Assembly (NCBI RefSeq): GCF_014698505.1
Contig: NZ_JACJTD010000009.1
Location: 114,587 to 178,586 of the forward strand
Source of the DNA: Nostoc foliaceum FACHB-393
GTDB lineage: Bacteria; Cyanobacteriota; Cyanobacteriia; Cyanobacteriales; Nostocaceae
Length of the DNA: 64,000 nt
Reading direction: 5' to 3'
Under the pieces are notes generated by a model. That model was not told the DNA's origin. It worked only from the letters and a program-made list of their open reading frames with translations, and ran no database searches. The position numbers and the translations under genes are program-made. Below, piece by piece: positions 52,861 to 62,800 of the stretch. The first letter of the stretch is position 1. Each line of letters starts with the position of its first letter.

Positions 52861-53437
52861 TAGCTCTCACTCCTTCATTTCATAAAATAGCAATATTTTT
52901 TAAGATCACAGACATGACTAGGCATAATACATCTGTGCATAATTTCTAGAAGACCTGAAAGACTTATTTGTAAGGTAATAGAGACATTTTTCGACAAAAT
53001 ACTAATCATCGACTGATTTATCGGTGATTAACTTAGCAGTATTGCACGGCAATAAATAAAATTCAAGACCTTAGTGACTAAAATATATGTTTGCCTAAAT
53101 TTATTTATTACGAATATTTAGAATAACTAAACATCTATAGGACTAGTATTTGATTTTTGAAAAGATACGTAGGGTGCGTTAGCGACAGCGTAACGCACCA
53201 TTCTTAAGGCTTTGGTGCGTTACGGCTTACGCCTAACACACCCTACAAATACTTAGATTTTTTCAGAAATCAAATATGATTCCTATATAAGCAATATTTA
53301 TTACGACTTATTACGACAACTAAGTAGTTTTACGAGATAACATCCAAGTATCCTGTTGATATTGCCTCGGATTTGAAAGTCCCATAACCGGGACTTTATG
53401 AAGGACAGAATACAGTAGGGGAAACGCACCTTATTTC
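52861..53437. other. Regulatory and repeat-rich intergenic region
   Basis: It holds motif site G (52998-53025) and an inverted repeat family unit at about 53171-53246 (GGTGCGTTAG and TAACGCACC). The last part enters the 134-bp repeat starting at 53416. No gene is supported. Confidence 0.65.
52998..53025 (-). promoter_or_regulatory. Island motif site G (before flavoprotein cluster)
   Basis: On the minus strand it begins ACCGATAAATC and ends TTAGTATT, 28 bases, 137 bases upstream of the GTG at 52860, pointing to the flavoprotein. Confidence 0.7.
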
Positions 53438-53549
53438 CTAATAAAAACAAATGAGCATCTCAAAATTATCTAGATAATCACAAGACTTGATGATTTGATA
53501 AAGAAAATAAATCAACCATGCCCAAAATGATTGATAAATTAGATTATTA
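53416..53549. repeat. 134-bp dispersed repeat, copy 1
   Basis: It begins TAGGGGAAACGCACC and ends AGATTATTA. Copy 2 (63525-63654) differs by one substitution and a 4-base deletion. There are no terminal inverted repeats. It replaces the 3' part of the DUF1636-like gene. Confidence 0.85.
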
Positions 53550-53728
53550 CAAACTAAATACTCATTAAAATTATTTAGTTTGACTATGACTGCAAATATG
53601 CCAATTCTAACTGATAGTAAAACCTTGAATGTGTCAAGCAAAATATCCCCATCAAAAGGCGGCTTTTCTGGCCGTTCTTCAGATGAACGATGGCAGGATT
53701 TGCAGACCAATATAGTATGTTTAGGCAT
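53438..53728 (-). pseudogene. Truncated DUF1636-like metal-binding protein
   Basis: The protein begins PKHTILVCKSCHRSSEERPE and continues GDILLDTF, the start of DUF1636 proteins with their CKSCH motif. After about 45 residues homology ends. The rest is translated from an inverted repeat (53550-53582) and the 134-bp repeat and looks unrelated. The gene was truncated when these elements arrived. It ends the siderophore locus. Confidence 0.68.
53550..53582. repeat. Inverted repeat next to the 134-bp repeat
   Basis: CAAACTAAAT (53550-53559) and ATTTAGTTTG (53573-53582) are exact complements, directly adjoining the end of the repeat. Confidence 0.6.
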
Positions 53729-53732
53729 AAGT

Positions 53733-54713
53733 TCAAGGTGTATTAACTAAATATTTAAATAAATCATCAATAACGGCATTTATCGCTAGAACATCAAAAG
53801 CATACCAATGATCAGAATCGACAAAATAAACCCGATTTTGTTGAACCACCTTCAGCTTTTGCCACAAAGGAGATTTCTGCAACTTTTCCAAATTTTTTTT
53901 AGCATCTCCATCTTTGTAAGAAAGGAACAAAACATCACCATCAATTTCAGATAAATTCTCGTAAGAAATGTTACTTCTTGTGAAAAAATCTCCGCTTTGT
54001 CCAGGTGGGCGTTGTAGCCCAATGTCACTCAAAAGTCTACCAGTAGGATGTTTGCTTCCATACGTGAATATTCCATAAGTTTGATCTACTGTGGCAACTG
54101 ATACTTGTATCTGAAGACGGCGATTCTCTTTTGGAGAGGCTACGCCAACGCCCAAAGCTTGTTTAAGTTGTTCAATTCGCTGCCAATAGTCCTTAATTAA
54201 CTGTTTACCCTCCTGTTCTTTATCGAGAATCTTGGCCATATCTTCTAAAGTTTTCTGCCAAGAAGCAGGTGGAGATGGATGATTTAATGCAACTGTGGGG
54301 GCAATATTGGTTAGCTGCGTGTAAATATTCTGCAACCGAGTATTTGACAAAATTAAATCGGGTTTCAGTAGCAGGAGTCTTTCTAAATTTGGCTCAAATC
54401 CAATATTTTCAACTCCGTCTGCTTTGTCTCCCAAATGTTTTGGGAAAGGTTCACCTGGAATCCATACAGATGCAATGGGTTTAATACCCAATGCTAAAGC
54501 AGTACGAAAAGTACCTCCCCACAGAGTCACAACTCGCTGAGGATTCTGTGGAATGCACGTTTTACCCGTTGCGTGTTGTACAATTCCGCAATTTTCTGTT
54601 AGCTGTTTTGAGTTTGTAACATTGTGGTTAATATTTAAACTACAACCTAAAGTGAGTGTAAAGGTCAAGACTCCCAATAATAAATAAGTCAGGTGACGTA
54701 AAGGTATTTTCAT
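53733..54713 (-). CDS. Fe(III)-siderophore SBP (FecB/FhuD-like lipoprotein)
   Basis: The 326-residue lipoprotein has a lipobox LTLGC after a short signal. The mature part carries the periplasmic-binding-protein-2 fold for iron siderophores: QRVVTLWGGTFRTALALGIKP-like start (key words RVVTLWGG), NLERLLLLKPDLILSN and a long central helix. The segment LGVGVASPKENR is partly encoded by a dispersed repeat (54131-54152). It follows the TonB receptor gene, the usual order in cyanobacterial siderophore loci. The inner-membrane permease and ATPase are not in the window. Confidence 0.87.
   Translation of the reverse strand: MKIPLRHLTYLLLGVLTFTLTLGCSLNINHNVTNSKQLTENCGIVQHATGKTCIPQNPQRVVTLWGGTFRTALALGIKPIASVWIPGEPFPKHLGDKADGVENIGFEPNLERLLLLKPDLILSNTRLQNIYTQLTNIAPTVALNHPSPPASWQKTLEDMAKILDKEQEGKQLIKDYWQRIEQLKQALGVGVASPKENRRLQIQVSVATVDQTYGIFTYGSKHPTGRLLSDIGLQRPPGQSGDFFTRSNISYENLSEIDGDVLFLSYKDGDAKKNLEKLQKSPLWQKLKVVQQNRVYFVDSDHWYAFDVLAINAVIDDLFKYLVNTP
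54131..54152. repeat. Repeat-derived segment in siderophore SBP gene
   Basis: TTGGAGAGGCTACGCCAACG belongs to the same family as the repeats at 20529 and 51529. It is in frame here and adds a short loop after QALG. Confidence 0.6.
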
Positions 54714-54746
54714 GAACGCCTACTTTACACAATAAAAAAGTGAATG

Positions 54747-54781
54747 TTCTACGCTTCTATCCCTCAGGATGAAGCGTAGAA
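54747..54781 (-). terminator. Hairpin between TonB receptor and SBP genes
   Basis: TTCTACGCTTC pairs with GAAGCGTAGAA; on the minus strand it is followed by a few bases and then TTTTTTATT. It may reduce read-through from the receptor to the SBP gene. Confidence 0.5.
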
Positions 54782-54796
54782 TATCAGGGGATTTGC

Positions 54797-57418
54797 TCAA
54801 AACTGCCAGGAAATTGTGCCCTGTATGGTCAGGGGATCGCCGGGTATAATCCGATTTATATTTTGTGCAGAGACAAAATAATCAGTGTCAAACAAATTCT
54901 TAATATTGATCGCAGCCCGGTAATTGTCCCGCTTGTAATAAATAGCTGCATCTGTGCGTACATAACTAGGTAACTCAGCCGTGTTGGCTAAGTTGGCTTG
55001 TCGATCGCCGTAGTAAAAGGCTCCTAAACCGAAGCCTAATCCTTTTAAACTGCCAGATTGAATTTCATAAGTTGTCCATAGATTGAGTGCGTGTCTGGGC
55101 ACATTATTCAGTTGATTACCCACTGGCAATGTATTGTCTCTTGTGATTTCTGCATCAGTGTAAGCATAACCAGCAATGATGTTCCACCCTGGTAAGATTT
55201 CGCCAGAAATATCAAACTCAATCCCACGACTGCGCTGTTCACCAACTTGAATAGTTCGTTGTGGATTATTTGGATCTGTGGTTGAGAGATTGGTGCGAGT
55301 CAAATCATAAAATGCCAAGGTTGTAGCTAATCGGTCAGTCAAATCTGCTTTCACCCCGATTTCATACTGCGTTCCTCGCTCCGGTTCGGGCAGAGCTGGA
55401 CCGAATAGATCTACCGCCTGATTGAATGAACGGCTATAGCTAGCGTAGAGTGAGATCGGTTTAATGGGCTGGTAAACAATGCCAAGACGAGGGCTAAAAG
55501 CTTCTGTCTGCTTAAAGTCATTTGTTTGGGCAATTAAATCCTTAGCCTCTTGATTGGCAATATCAAAGCGTCCACCCAAAAGTAGTTTGAAGTTTTCTGC
55601 TAGGGTAATTTGATCTTGAAGGTAAAAGCCTAATTGTTGCGCTCTATTTTTAATATTAAAATCTGGAACACTAGCTTCTGTAGCAGTTCCATACACAGGA
55701 TTGAAAACATCGAGAGGAGTAGTGTCATTGAAAAGAGCGTCGGAATTAGTGTCTGTTCTGCTCAGGTTAAATCCAGCGACTAGCTCATGCTTAATACTAC
55801 CTGTTGCAAACTTGCCGACTACATAGTTGTCTAGATTATAAACATTTTCATCGTAGTCAAAATCCTCAACGCCTCTTTCTAATGTACGCAAATCATCTTG
55901 TAATCCGTAAGAAAACACAAGATTTCGTCTGAGGCGAAACAAAGAAGTCTGAAAAACGCTCCGCGCTTGCCAGTTATCGCTAAAGCGATGTTCAAAATTA
56001 TAGCCAATCCGAAATGCACTATTAGAGGCATCATTAAGATTAGGCTCACTCACAGAACGATTACGAGGAATTCTGCCATTGGGGTTAGGCAGAACGCTTC
56101 CCTGTGCGGGTATCCCAAAATCATAGGGGCCCTCTGCAAGAGAATAGCTTGCTTCTAGAGTCAGCTTTGTTCTGTCACTAATTTGCCAGCTTAAAGTAGG
56201 TGCAATTAAATATTGTTGTTGGTCAAAGAAATCAACAAAGCTTTCGTTTGTTCTAGCAGAAGCATTCAGGCGATACAACACCGTTTTACTGTCATTCAAC
56301 GGGCCAGATAAATCAATTGCACCGCTATAGGTATTGTAGTTACCAACAGAAGTTTCCACGGAGTAGAACGGATCGCTTAATGGTTGCTTCGTGACTAAGT
56401 TGACCTTGCCACCTAGTCCGCCTTGACCGAATAGAACCGAAGCGGGTCCTTTAAGGACTTCAACCCGCTCAATATTTGAGCCAAACCCGATATTACTGAT
56501 TGAACGGTCTTGTATCCCATTGAGTAGAGTCTCTCCAAAAGCATCAAAGCCCCTAATTTTGATGACATTGAGAGGATCGCGGGGGCTTCTACTTCCTACC
56601 ACTACACCCGGCGCATTTTTTAACACGTCTGTTAAGCGAGTTGCTTGCTGGTCTTTAATGACCTGTTGCGGTATGACCTGAATCGACTGGGGAATATCAC
56701 GCAACGGTGTGTCGGTTCTTGTGGCAGATAAGGTATTGGGAACACGATACCCATCCTGTTCAGCCGTCACCACTAACTCAATCGGTTCATCACTTTCTGC
56801 CGATGGTGTTTCCTGCGATGTTTCACTCGTTGGCTGCTCAGGTTCAGGCTGTTGTGGTGGCTGCATTGCAGTTGTAGCAGGTGTCAAACCAATAATCAGC
56901 CCTTCGTCCCCATCAAACAACTCCACAACTGGCACACCTGCTTCACCCGCCACTGTCACTCGGATAGTATTGGCATCCAGATTTGTGACAGTTATCTCAG
57001 CAATTCCTGTAACTGGTTTTTGGGAACGGAATATGAAACCATCACCATTGGGTAAACGCAATTGAGCATTAGGAATATCAGCGATAAAGTTATTCTCAGC
57101 ACTGCGATTAGTGATTTGCAGTTTTTCTCCCTGAGTTGTTTGTAAAATCACCTCCACGCCTTTATCTGTGGGATTAGCCTGCACTGCCGTCACTTGTATA
57201 ACTGGTGTTGACGATTGGGAAAGCAAACCTTTAATATTAGAAGCTGGAAATTTAACCTCACTTAATTGGGGAATATCTGTAGTTAATTTTTGGTTATCTG
57301 ATTCAACTTGAGCCGCAACAGGCACACTAACAGCAAAATTGAAAATATATCCTATTAAGCTGGGTACTAGCCATAAATTTTGTTTGTGCAGAAATATCCA
57401 ACCGTTCATTTTGCTCAT
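54797..57418 (-). CDS. TonB-dependent siderophore receptor with AMIN domain
   Basis: Counting from ATG 57418, a signal peptide ends near VPVAAQ. An AMIN domain follows (residues ~75-185, with VEVILQTTQGEKLQ and DANTIRVTVAG), then a Pro/Glu-rich spacer, then the plug (DIPQSIQVIPQQVIKDQQ) and a 22-strand barrel ending IQGTISWQF. AMIN-plus-TonB is a cyanobacterial architecture for ferric siderophore receptors. It lies downstream of the AraC gene on the same strand with a probable operator region between them (57455-57555). An alternative start at 57481 overlaps a dyad, so 57418 or 57409 is more likely. Confidence 0.9.
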   Translation of the reverse strand: MSKMNGWIFLHKQNLWLVPSLIGYIFNFAVSVPVAAQVESDNQKLTTDIPQLSEVKFPASNIKGLLSQSSTPVIQVTAVQANPTDKGVEVILQTTQGEKLQITNRSAENNFIADIPNAQLRLPNGDGFIFRSQKPVTGIAEITVTNLDANTIRVTVAGEAGVPVVELFDGDEGLIIGLTPATTAMQPPQQPEPEQPTSETSQETPSAESDEPIELVVTAEQDGYRVPNTLSATRTDTPLRDIPQSIQVIPQQVIKDQQATRLTDVLKNAPGVVVGSRSPRDPLNVIKIRGFDAFGETLLNGIQDRSISNIGFGSNIERVEVLKGPASVLFGQGGLGGKVNLVTKQPLSDPFYSVETSVGNYNTYSGAIDLSGPLNDSKTVLYRLNASARTNESFVDFFDQQQYLIAPTLSWQISDRTKLTLEASYSLAEGPYDFGIPAQGSVLPNPNGRIPRNRSVSEPNLNDASNSAFRIGYNFEHRFSDNWQARSVFQTSLFRLRRNLVFSYGLQDDLRTLERGVEDFDYDENVYNLDNYVVGKFATGSIKHELVAGFNLSRTDTNSDALFNDTTPLDVFNPVYGTATEASVPDFNIKNRAQQLGFYLQDQITLAENFKLLLGGRFDIANQEAKDLIAQTNDFKQTEAFSPRLGIVYQPIKPISLYASYSRSFNQAVDLFGPALPEPERGTQYEIGVKADLTDRLATTLAFYDLTRTNLSTTDPNNPQRTIQVGEQRSRGIEFDISGEILPGWNIIAGYAYTDAEITRDNTLPVGNQLNNVPRHALNLWTTYEIQSGSLKGLGFGLGAFYYGDRQANLANTAELPSYVRTDAAIYYKRDNYRAAINIKNLFDTDYFVSAQNINRIIPGDPLTIQGTISWQF

Positions 57419-57454
57419 CACACCACAGTTACTAAAATTCAAATAAAAATCTGA

Positions 57455-57485
57455 CTTATTGCATATAGTTTTTAATTGCAATAAG
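57455..57485. promoter_or_regulatory. Dyad upstream of TonB receptor gene
   Basis: CTTATTGCA (57455-57463) and TGCAATAAG (57477-57485) are exact complements, 37 bases upstream of the receptor start. Possible operator. Confidence 0.5.
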
Positions 57486-57523
57486 GCATAGTGTAGAGAA
57501 GCAATAGGTTTAGAGTCTATTCC

Positions 57524-57555
57524 AAAACGGCATTACAGTCGCAAAACGGCATTAC
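57524..57555. promoter_or_regulatory. 13-bp direct repeat upstream of TonB receptor gene
   Basis: AAAACGGCATTAC occurs at 57524-57536 and again at 57543-57555, 19 bases apart. Direct repeats near two helical turns are typical of AraC-type operators, and the AraC-like gene ends here, so this is its likely binding site. Confidence 0.6.
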
Positions 57556-58559
57556 GAAGCTAAAATATTTCTCTTTCCTGATAAACATTCTCTAGGTGTA
57601 ATGCCAAATTTTCTTTTAAAAGCAGCAGCAAAGTGTCCTTGCTGGGAATAACCGCTTAAATTGGCAACTTCCGCAACACTCAACTTCCCATCTCGTAAAA
57701 GTTGTTCTGCTTGTTCCATACGGATACTGGAGAGATAACCAAACACCGTTGTGCTAAACAATTCTTGGAATCCACGCCTCAAAGTGCGATCGCTCACTCC
57801 AACAATCTGCGACAATTCCAGCAATGACGGTGGATTCTCGAACCTAGAGCGTAAAATTTCCCTAGCCAGATGAATCCGGGCTATGGTATCTGGCTTTAGT
57901 CGTGGCGATCGCTGTAGTTGATTCTGAGTAGATAATATAGGAGCTAACTGTAACGCCATTAGTTCCATTACCTTCGCTTGTAAATACATCCGCTTTGTCA
58001 TTCCCTGAAAAGGACAATTGATAATTTGTTGTGCGATTCCCTGAATAGCCGTTGTAGTTTGTGGGTAAAGCAAAGTTTGCCAATCGTTACCCTTTGCCAA
58101 CAAATGCAACTGCTGAGGAATTTCGCCTGTTTCATTGGGGAAAAAAGTTGCCAGCAAGTCAGGAGGCATATGAATGTCAACGCCTACACGTCGAGATTTT
58201 GTGCATTCTGAAAGCATTTGGCGTTGAACTCCGCTACCCGAAATACAGGTATACCCTTCCCCTAACTGTCCACCATATTCGTCTATGACTTTGCCAGAAA
58301 GGTAGACGCAAAATTGCAGTGGGTGATCCCATTCAGGGATTTTCATTAACACATCATCGTGATATTCACAATCCCAAATCGTCAGCCAGAGTTCTGGATG
58401 CACCTCAATATCCCGTAGATAGCCTTTACCCAGTTGCTTGGGTATTTCACTGATGATTTCAAATGGCTCTTTTTCTGGTGTTTGGTAGCTATTTTGGTTA
58501 GCTTCCGCCCACAGTTCCCAATTCTCTTTCATCGTCAGGGTGATTGTCATGAATGGCAT
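57552..58559 (-). CDS. AraC-family regulator (PchR-like)
   Basis: The 335-residue protein has a C-terminal double helix-turn-helix: RIHLAREILRSRFENPPSLLELSQIVGVSDRTL-like first HTH (key words SLLELSQIVGVSDRTLRRGF) and AEVANLSGYSQQGHFAAAFKRKFG as the second, ending in GITPREC. The N-terminal ~220 residues resemble PchR-type ligand domains that sense ferric siderophores. It is upstream of and co-directional with the TonB receptor gene. A Fur-like palindrome lies immediately before its start. Start at 58559 or 58550. Confidence 0.88.
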   Translation of the reverse strand: MPFMTITLTMKENWELWAEANQNSYQTPEKEPFEIISEIPKQLGKGYLRDIEVHPELWLTIWDCEYHDDVLMKIPEWDHPLQFCVYLSGKVIDEYGGQLGEGYTCISGSGVQRQMLSECTKSRRVGVDIHMPPDLLATFFPNETGEIPQQLHLLAKGNDWQTLLYPQTTTAIQGIAQQIINCPFQGMTKRMYLQAKVMELMALQLAPILSTQNQLQRSPRLKPDTIARIHLAREILRSRFENPPSLLELSQIVGVSDRTLRRGFQELFSTTVFGYLSSIRMEQAEQLLRDGKLSVAEVANLSGYSQQGHFAAAFKRKFGITPRECLSGKRNILAS

Positions 58560-58586
58560 AATTATTGATAATAACTATCAATAATT
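58560..58586. promoter_or_regulatory. Perfect palindrome before AraC gene (Fur-like)
   Basis: AATTATTGATA-ATAAC-TATCAATAATT has exact 11-base arms and resembles an iron-box. A second AT-rich box (AATAATTATTGTTATCATT) lies about 35 bases further upstream (near 58623-58641). Confidence 0.6.
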
Positions 58587-58634
58587 TTACCGCTATTTTC
58601 CCAGCAATTCTCAATACGAGAATAATTATTGTTA

Positions 58635-58862
58635 TCATTCAAGGCTATGCAAAATTTCACGTTTTAGATATGGTTCTTGTATCTCTTTAATTCGTAAGCG
58701 TAGGGAATTTTTTGAATCAGCCAGGGATTCTTGATGAAATAGTGCTTTATTTTCGGTCAATTCTAAAAGATTTTCCTGATAAACGAACAAGTAAAAACAA
58801 GCATTATCAAATGAGTGACGCAGCCAGGTGTAGGGGCACGGCAGTGCCGTGCCCCTACTCAA
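58635..58862 (-). pseudogene. Unrecognised gene fragment
   Basis: The minus-strand frame ends in plausible coding sequence (FVYQENLLELTENKALF, then HQESLADSKNSLRLRIKEI), but its beginning lies in the palindromic repeat at 58830. It looks like the 3' remnant of an unknown gene cut by that repeat. Confidence 0.3.
58830..58858. repeat. Perfect 14-bp palindrome (common cyanobacterial repeat)
   Basis: GTAGGGGCACGGCA and its complement flank a single base. A partial copy (GTAGGGGCACTGCC) is near 63702. Confidence 0.8.
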
Positions 58863-58905
58863 AGCCCCTCATTTCTGGCTCATCAAAAATCAAAGTCCTG
58901 GTAAT

Positions 58906-59699
58906 TCCAAAGTAATACCCTTGATACCAGAGTTTGTTGTGCCTCAAGATGGACACAAAAAGCAAGATTGTGAAAATGCGCCGACAAAGCGTTGGATTGA
59001 GAAATATGGTTTACAGTATGCATCTGTTGGTATTACGGTCTTAGGGTATGATTTTTATTGCCATCAACGGTTATGTGAATTACTCTTACAATAAAAGCTA
59101 AATTTCATTCTGGTGTGCCAGCCAAAATCTCATACAACACTCTATGAATGGATAGAAGGAATGCCTCTTGATACATTCAGTATCAAACATTGGAAAGGCA
59201 AAGTTTATGAGATTCATAACTACCGCTACGTCAATCAAATTCCCTTAATAGATGGGGAAGATGCCTTATTGGTCAACTGGTGTGAGTTAACTATTACTCG
59301 TGATGATGGCACTCTAATTTACAAAAATAACTTTGCCACAAATCATCAAATTACTGAGATTAACGTTGAGGCAATTGTATCGGCTGGTCGCACCAGATGG
59401 AAAGTGAAAAACGAAGATAACAATACACTGAAGACCAAGGGTTATAACTTAGAACACAACTTTGGACATGGGGAAAACCATTTATCTTCCCTATTAGCGC
59501 TCTTTAATACTCTGGCATTTCTGTTTCATACTCTACTTGAACTTACTTCGGTAAAATACCAATTTATTCGCCAGAATTTACCAAAGTGCAAGACCTTTTT
59601 TGATGATTTACGAGCTATCTCTACTTTGATTCCTGGGACAATCTACTCGACTTTATGATCCACGGTTTGGAATTAGACTTTCATCCCAACACAAGCTGA
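58906..59699 (+). pseudogene. Degenerate IS transposase (ISNCY-like group)
   Basis: Plus-strand frame with IPEFVVPQDGHKKQDCENA, then GLQYASVGITVLGYDFYC, an in-frame TAA at 59092-59094, then continuation in the same frame (KLNFILVCQPKSHTTLYEW) to WCELTITRDDGTLIYKNNFA, KVKNEDNNTLKTKGYNLEHN and FGHGENHLSSLL. This matches a cyanobacterial DDE transposase family. Near 59625 the frame shifts; the true end (WDNLLDFMIHGLELDFHPN) is in another frame and stops at 59697. The N-terminus is missing. No terminal inverted repeats were found, so the element is dead. Confidence 0.75.
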
Positions 59700-59864
59700 A
59701 AAGCAGAAAAATCTAGGTGAGGAGTAAATTGAAATCATTTTCTCCTTATTCTTAAATCTTAAAATAAAGCTGTGCTGTAATAATTACAATATTTACTTTT
59801 AATAATTTATCTACAAATTACTAGTGATTATGTTAATGTCTTTATTTGATAATCGCACTTAGAT

Positions 59865-62800
59865 ATGAGATATCAAGTAGGGGGGAGTCTCCGCAGTGAC
59901 GACCCCACATACGTTACCCGTCACGCAGATAAACAACTCTATGCCAGCTTGAAAGCTGGCAATTTCTGTTATGTCTTCAACTCTCGTCAGATGGGCAAGT
60001 CATCCTTACTACAGCGCACAAGCTATCGGCTTAAGGAAGAAGGGCATAGCTGTGTTTACTTAGATATGACTCGCTTGGGTATTGAAGATACTACACCAGA
60101 TAAATGGTACAAGGGCATTGTTATCAGCTTATTCTATAGCTTAAATTTAGGGTCAAAAATTGACTTTCAGCGTTGGTGGGAAATGCAAGCAGGCATTTCC
60201 TCGGTGCAAAAACTACAGCTATTTGTTGAAGATATCTTATTACCAAATCTAAAAAGTGATTCTTTCCTAAACGGCAAAGCCAAACGCATTTTCATCTTTA
60301 TTGATGAGATTGATAGCTTGCTGAGTTTAAATTTCCCAATTAACGATTTTTTTGCTTGGATTCGTCAGTGCTATAACCTACGACCACATAACCCAAGCTT
60401 TGAATGTTTGGGATTTGCACTATTTGGTGTAGCAAGTCCCTCTGACTTGATTGCTGATAAACGCCGCACGCCCTTTAACCTTGGTAAAGCAATTGAGTTA
60501 CAGGGCTTTGAACTGCATGAAGCCACGCCCTTGCTTCTAGGATTAGAAGAAGTAGTCAGTCAACCACAAGCAATACTGCAAGAGGTTATTTATTGGACAG
60601 GCGGACAACCCTTTCTGACACAAAAACTCTGTGACTTAATTACTCAAGTAACCTTTGAAACTGCCACAGGAATGATTACCCTATCTCCAGGTACAGAAGC
60701 ATTGTGGGTAGAGCAATTAGTGCGATCGCAGATTATTCAAAATTGGCAGTCACAAGACGAACCCGAGCATTTGCGTACTATTCGCGATCGCCTCTTATTT
60801 GACGAACAACAGGCAGGGCGGTTGTTGGGTATTTATCAACAGGTATTGCAAGCAGAAGAGGATCTTGAGCGAGAGAGCGGGGGAGAAGAGTTTTCCCCTT
60901 TGCCCCTTCATTCTGTTCCGAGTGATGATAGTCGAGAACAAACACAACTGTTGTTGTCCGGTTTAGTAGAAAGACACAACGGCTTTCTCAAAATTAAAAA
61001 TCCTATCTATCGAAATGTTTTTAATGCGCAATGGGTGTTAAGACAACTAGATAATCTCCGTCCCTACTCGCAAACGTTTAACGCTTGGGTGGCATCGGGT
61101 TACAAAGATGAATCGCGTCTGTTGCGAGGACAAGCTTTAAAAGATACTCAAAATTGGGCACAAGGCAAGAGTCTGAGTGATTTGGATTATCAATTTTTAG
61201 CCGCAAGTGCGGAATGCGACAGGCGTGAAGTACAAATGGCATTAGAGGCATCACGGCTTCAAGAAGTAGAAGCAAGACTCATACAAGAGAAAAAAACGGC
61301 TTTAGAGATAGAAGCAAGACTAGCACAAGAGAAAAAAACAGCTTTATTACAGAGATATCTACTAGTTGCAGTAACTATTGGATTGTTCGTTTCCAGTAAT
61401 TTGGGAATAGGAACTTTCATTTTGTATCATCAGACTCGCAAAAGTGAAACTATTGCCAAAAACAGTGAAATTCGAGCACTTGTATCTTCTTCTGTGGGAT
61501 TGTTTGCCTCAAATCGCAGATTGGATGCACTTATAGAAGCAATCAAAGCAAAAAAAGGACTGCAAAAATTAGATAAATCAAATACAAATCTTGCACCTCA
61601 AGTGGAGAATGCACTGCAACAAGCAGTTTATGGTGCAGATGAGTACAACCGTTTTTCGGGGCATACCGCAGCTGTAATGGCTGTAGATATTAGCCCTGAC
61701 AGTTCTCTGGTTGCTTCAGCCAGTATGGATAGAACAATCAAACTTTGGCGACGTGATGGCCAAGAAATTGCTACTCTCAAAGGTCATCAGGGAGCAGTTA
61801 AATCAGTTAAATTTAGTCCTGACGGTTATATACTTGCATCAGGGAGTGAGGATGGTTCTATTATACTTTGGCAGCGCGATCCCAAAGACGCATCGTGGCG
61901 CATTTATAAGACGTTCCAAGCTCATACAGCTTCAGTTTGGGGAATTGCATTTAGTCGGGATGGTCAAACTATTGCCTCTGCAAGTTGGGATACAAAGGTA
62001 AAAGTCTGGCAGCGAGATGGTCAACTGCTAAGAACATTTCAAAATTACACAAAAGGATTTCGGGAAGTTGCTTTTAGTCCTGACGGCCAGACCATTGCTG
62101 CTGGGAGTTTTGACGGGACAGTAAAACTCTGGAGACGAGACACATCAGGCTGGCAGAACGCCAAAACTCTACAACCTCTCCAAGGTCATACATCTTGGGT
62201 TCTGGGCGTAGCTTTTAGTCCTGACGGCAAGATCATTGTTTCGGTGAGTGAAGATACAACTGTCAAACTTTGGCAGCGAGACAGCACACATGGCAGTTAT
62301 CGTCTTTATAAAACACTCAAAGGTCATAGTGCGGGAGTTTCGGGAGTCGCGTTTAGTCCCAATGGTCAGACTATTGCCTCCGCTAGTCTCGACAAAACTA
62401 TAAAACTTTGGGACATTGATGGCATAGAACAGAGAACCTTCAGAGGACATAGTGCATCTGTTTGGGGAGCTACTTTCAGTCCTGACGGCAGCTTTATAGC
62501 TTCGGCAGGTGCAGAAAACTTTGTGAGACTTTGGCAGAGTGAAAATTCATTCCAAAAGAGTATCGTAGCCCATAAAGGAGGGATTTGGTCAATAGCGATC
62601 GCCTCCGACAGTTCCACCATCGCCACAGCCAGCCACGAAAATACTGTGAAATTTTGGAGTCTTCAAGGCAAATTACAGAAAACTTTGACCCAAAAAAGCT
62701 CAGTCTCCCAGGTTTCTTTCAGTGACGATAACAAGTTAATAGCTCTTCCTAGTGAAGATGATACTGTACAACTCAAGCGGCGAGATGGTACGTTAATTGC

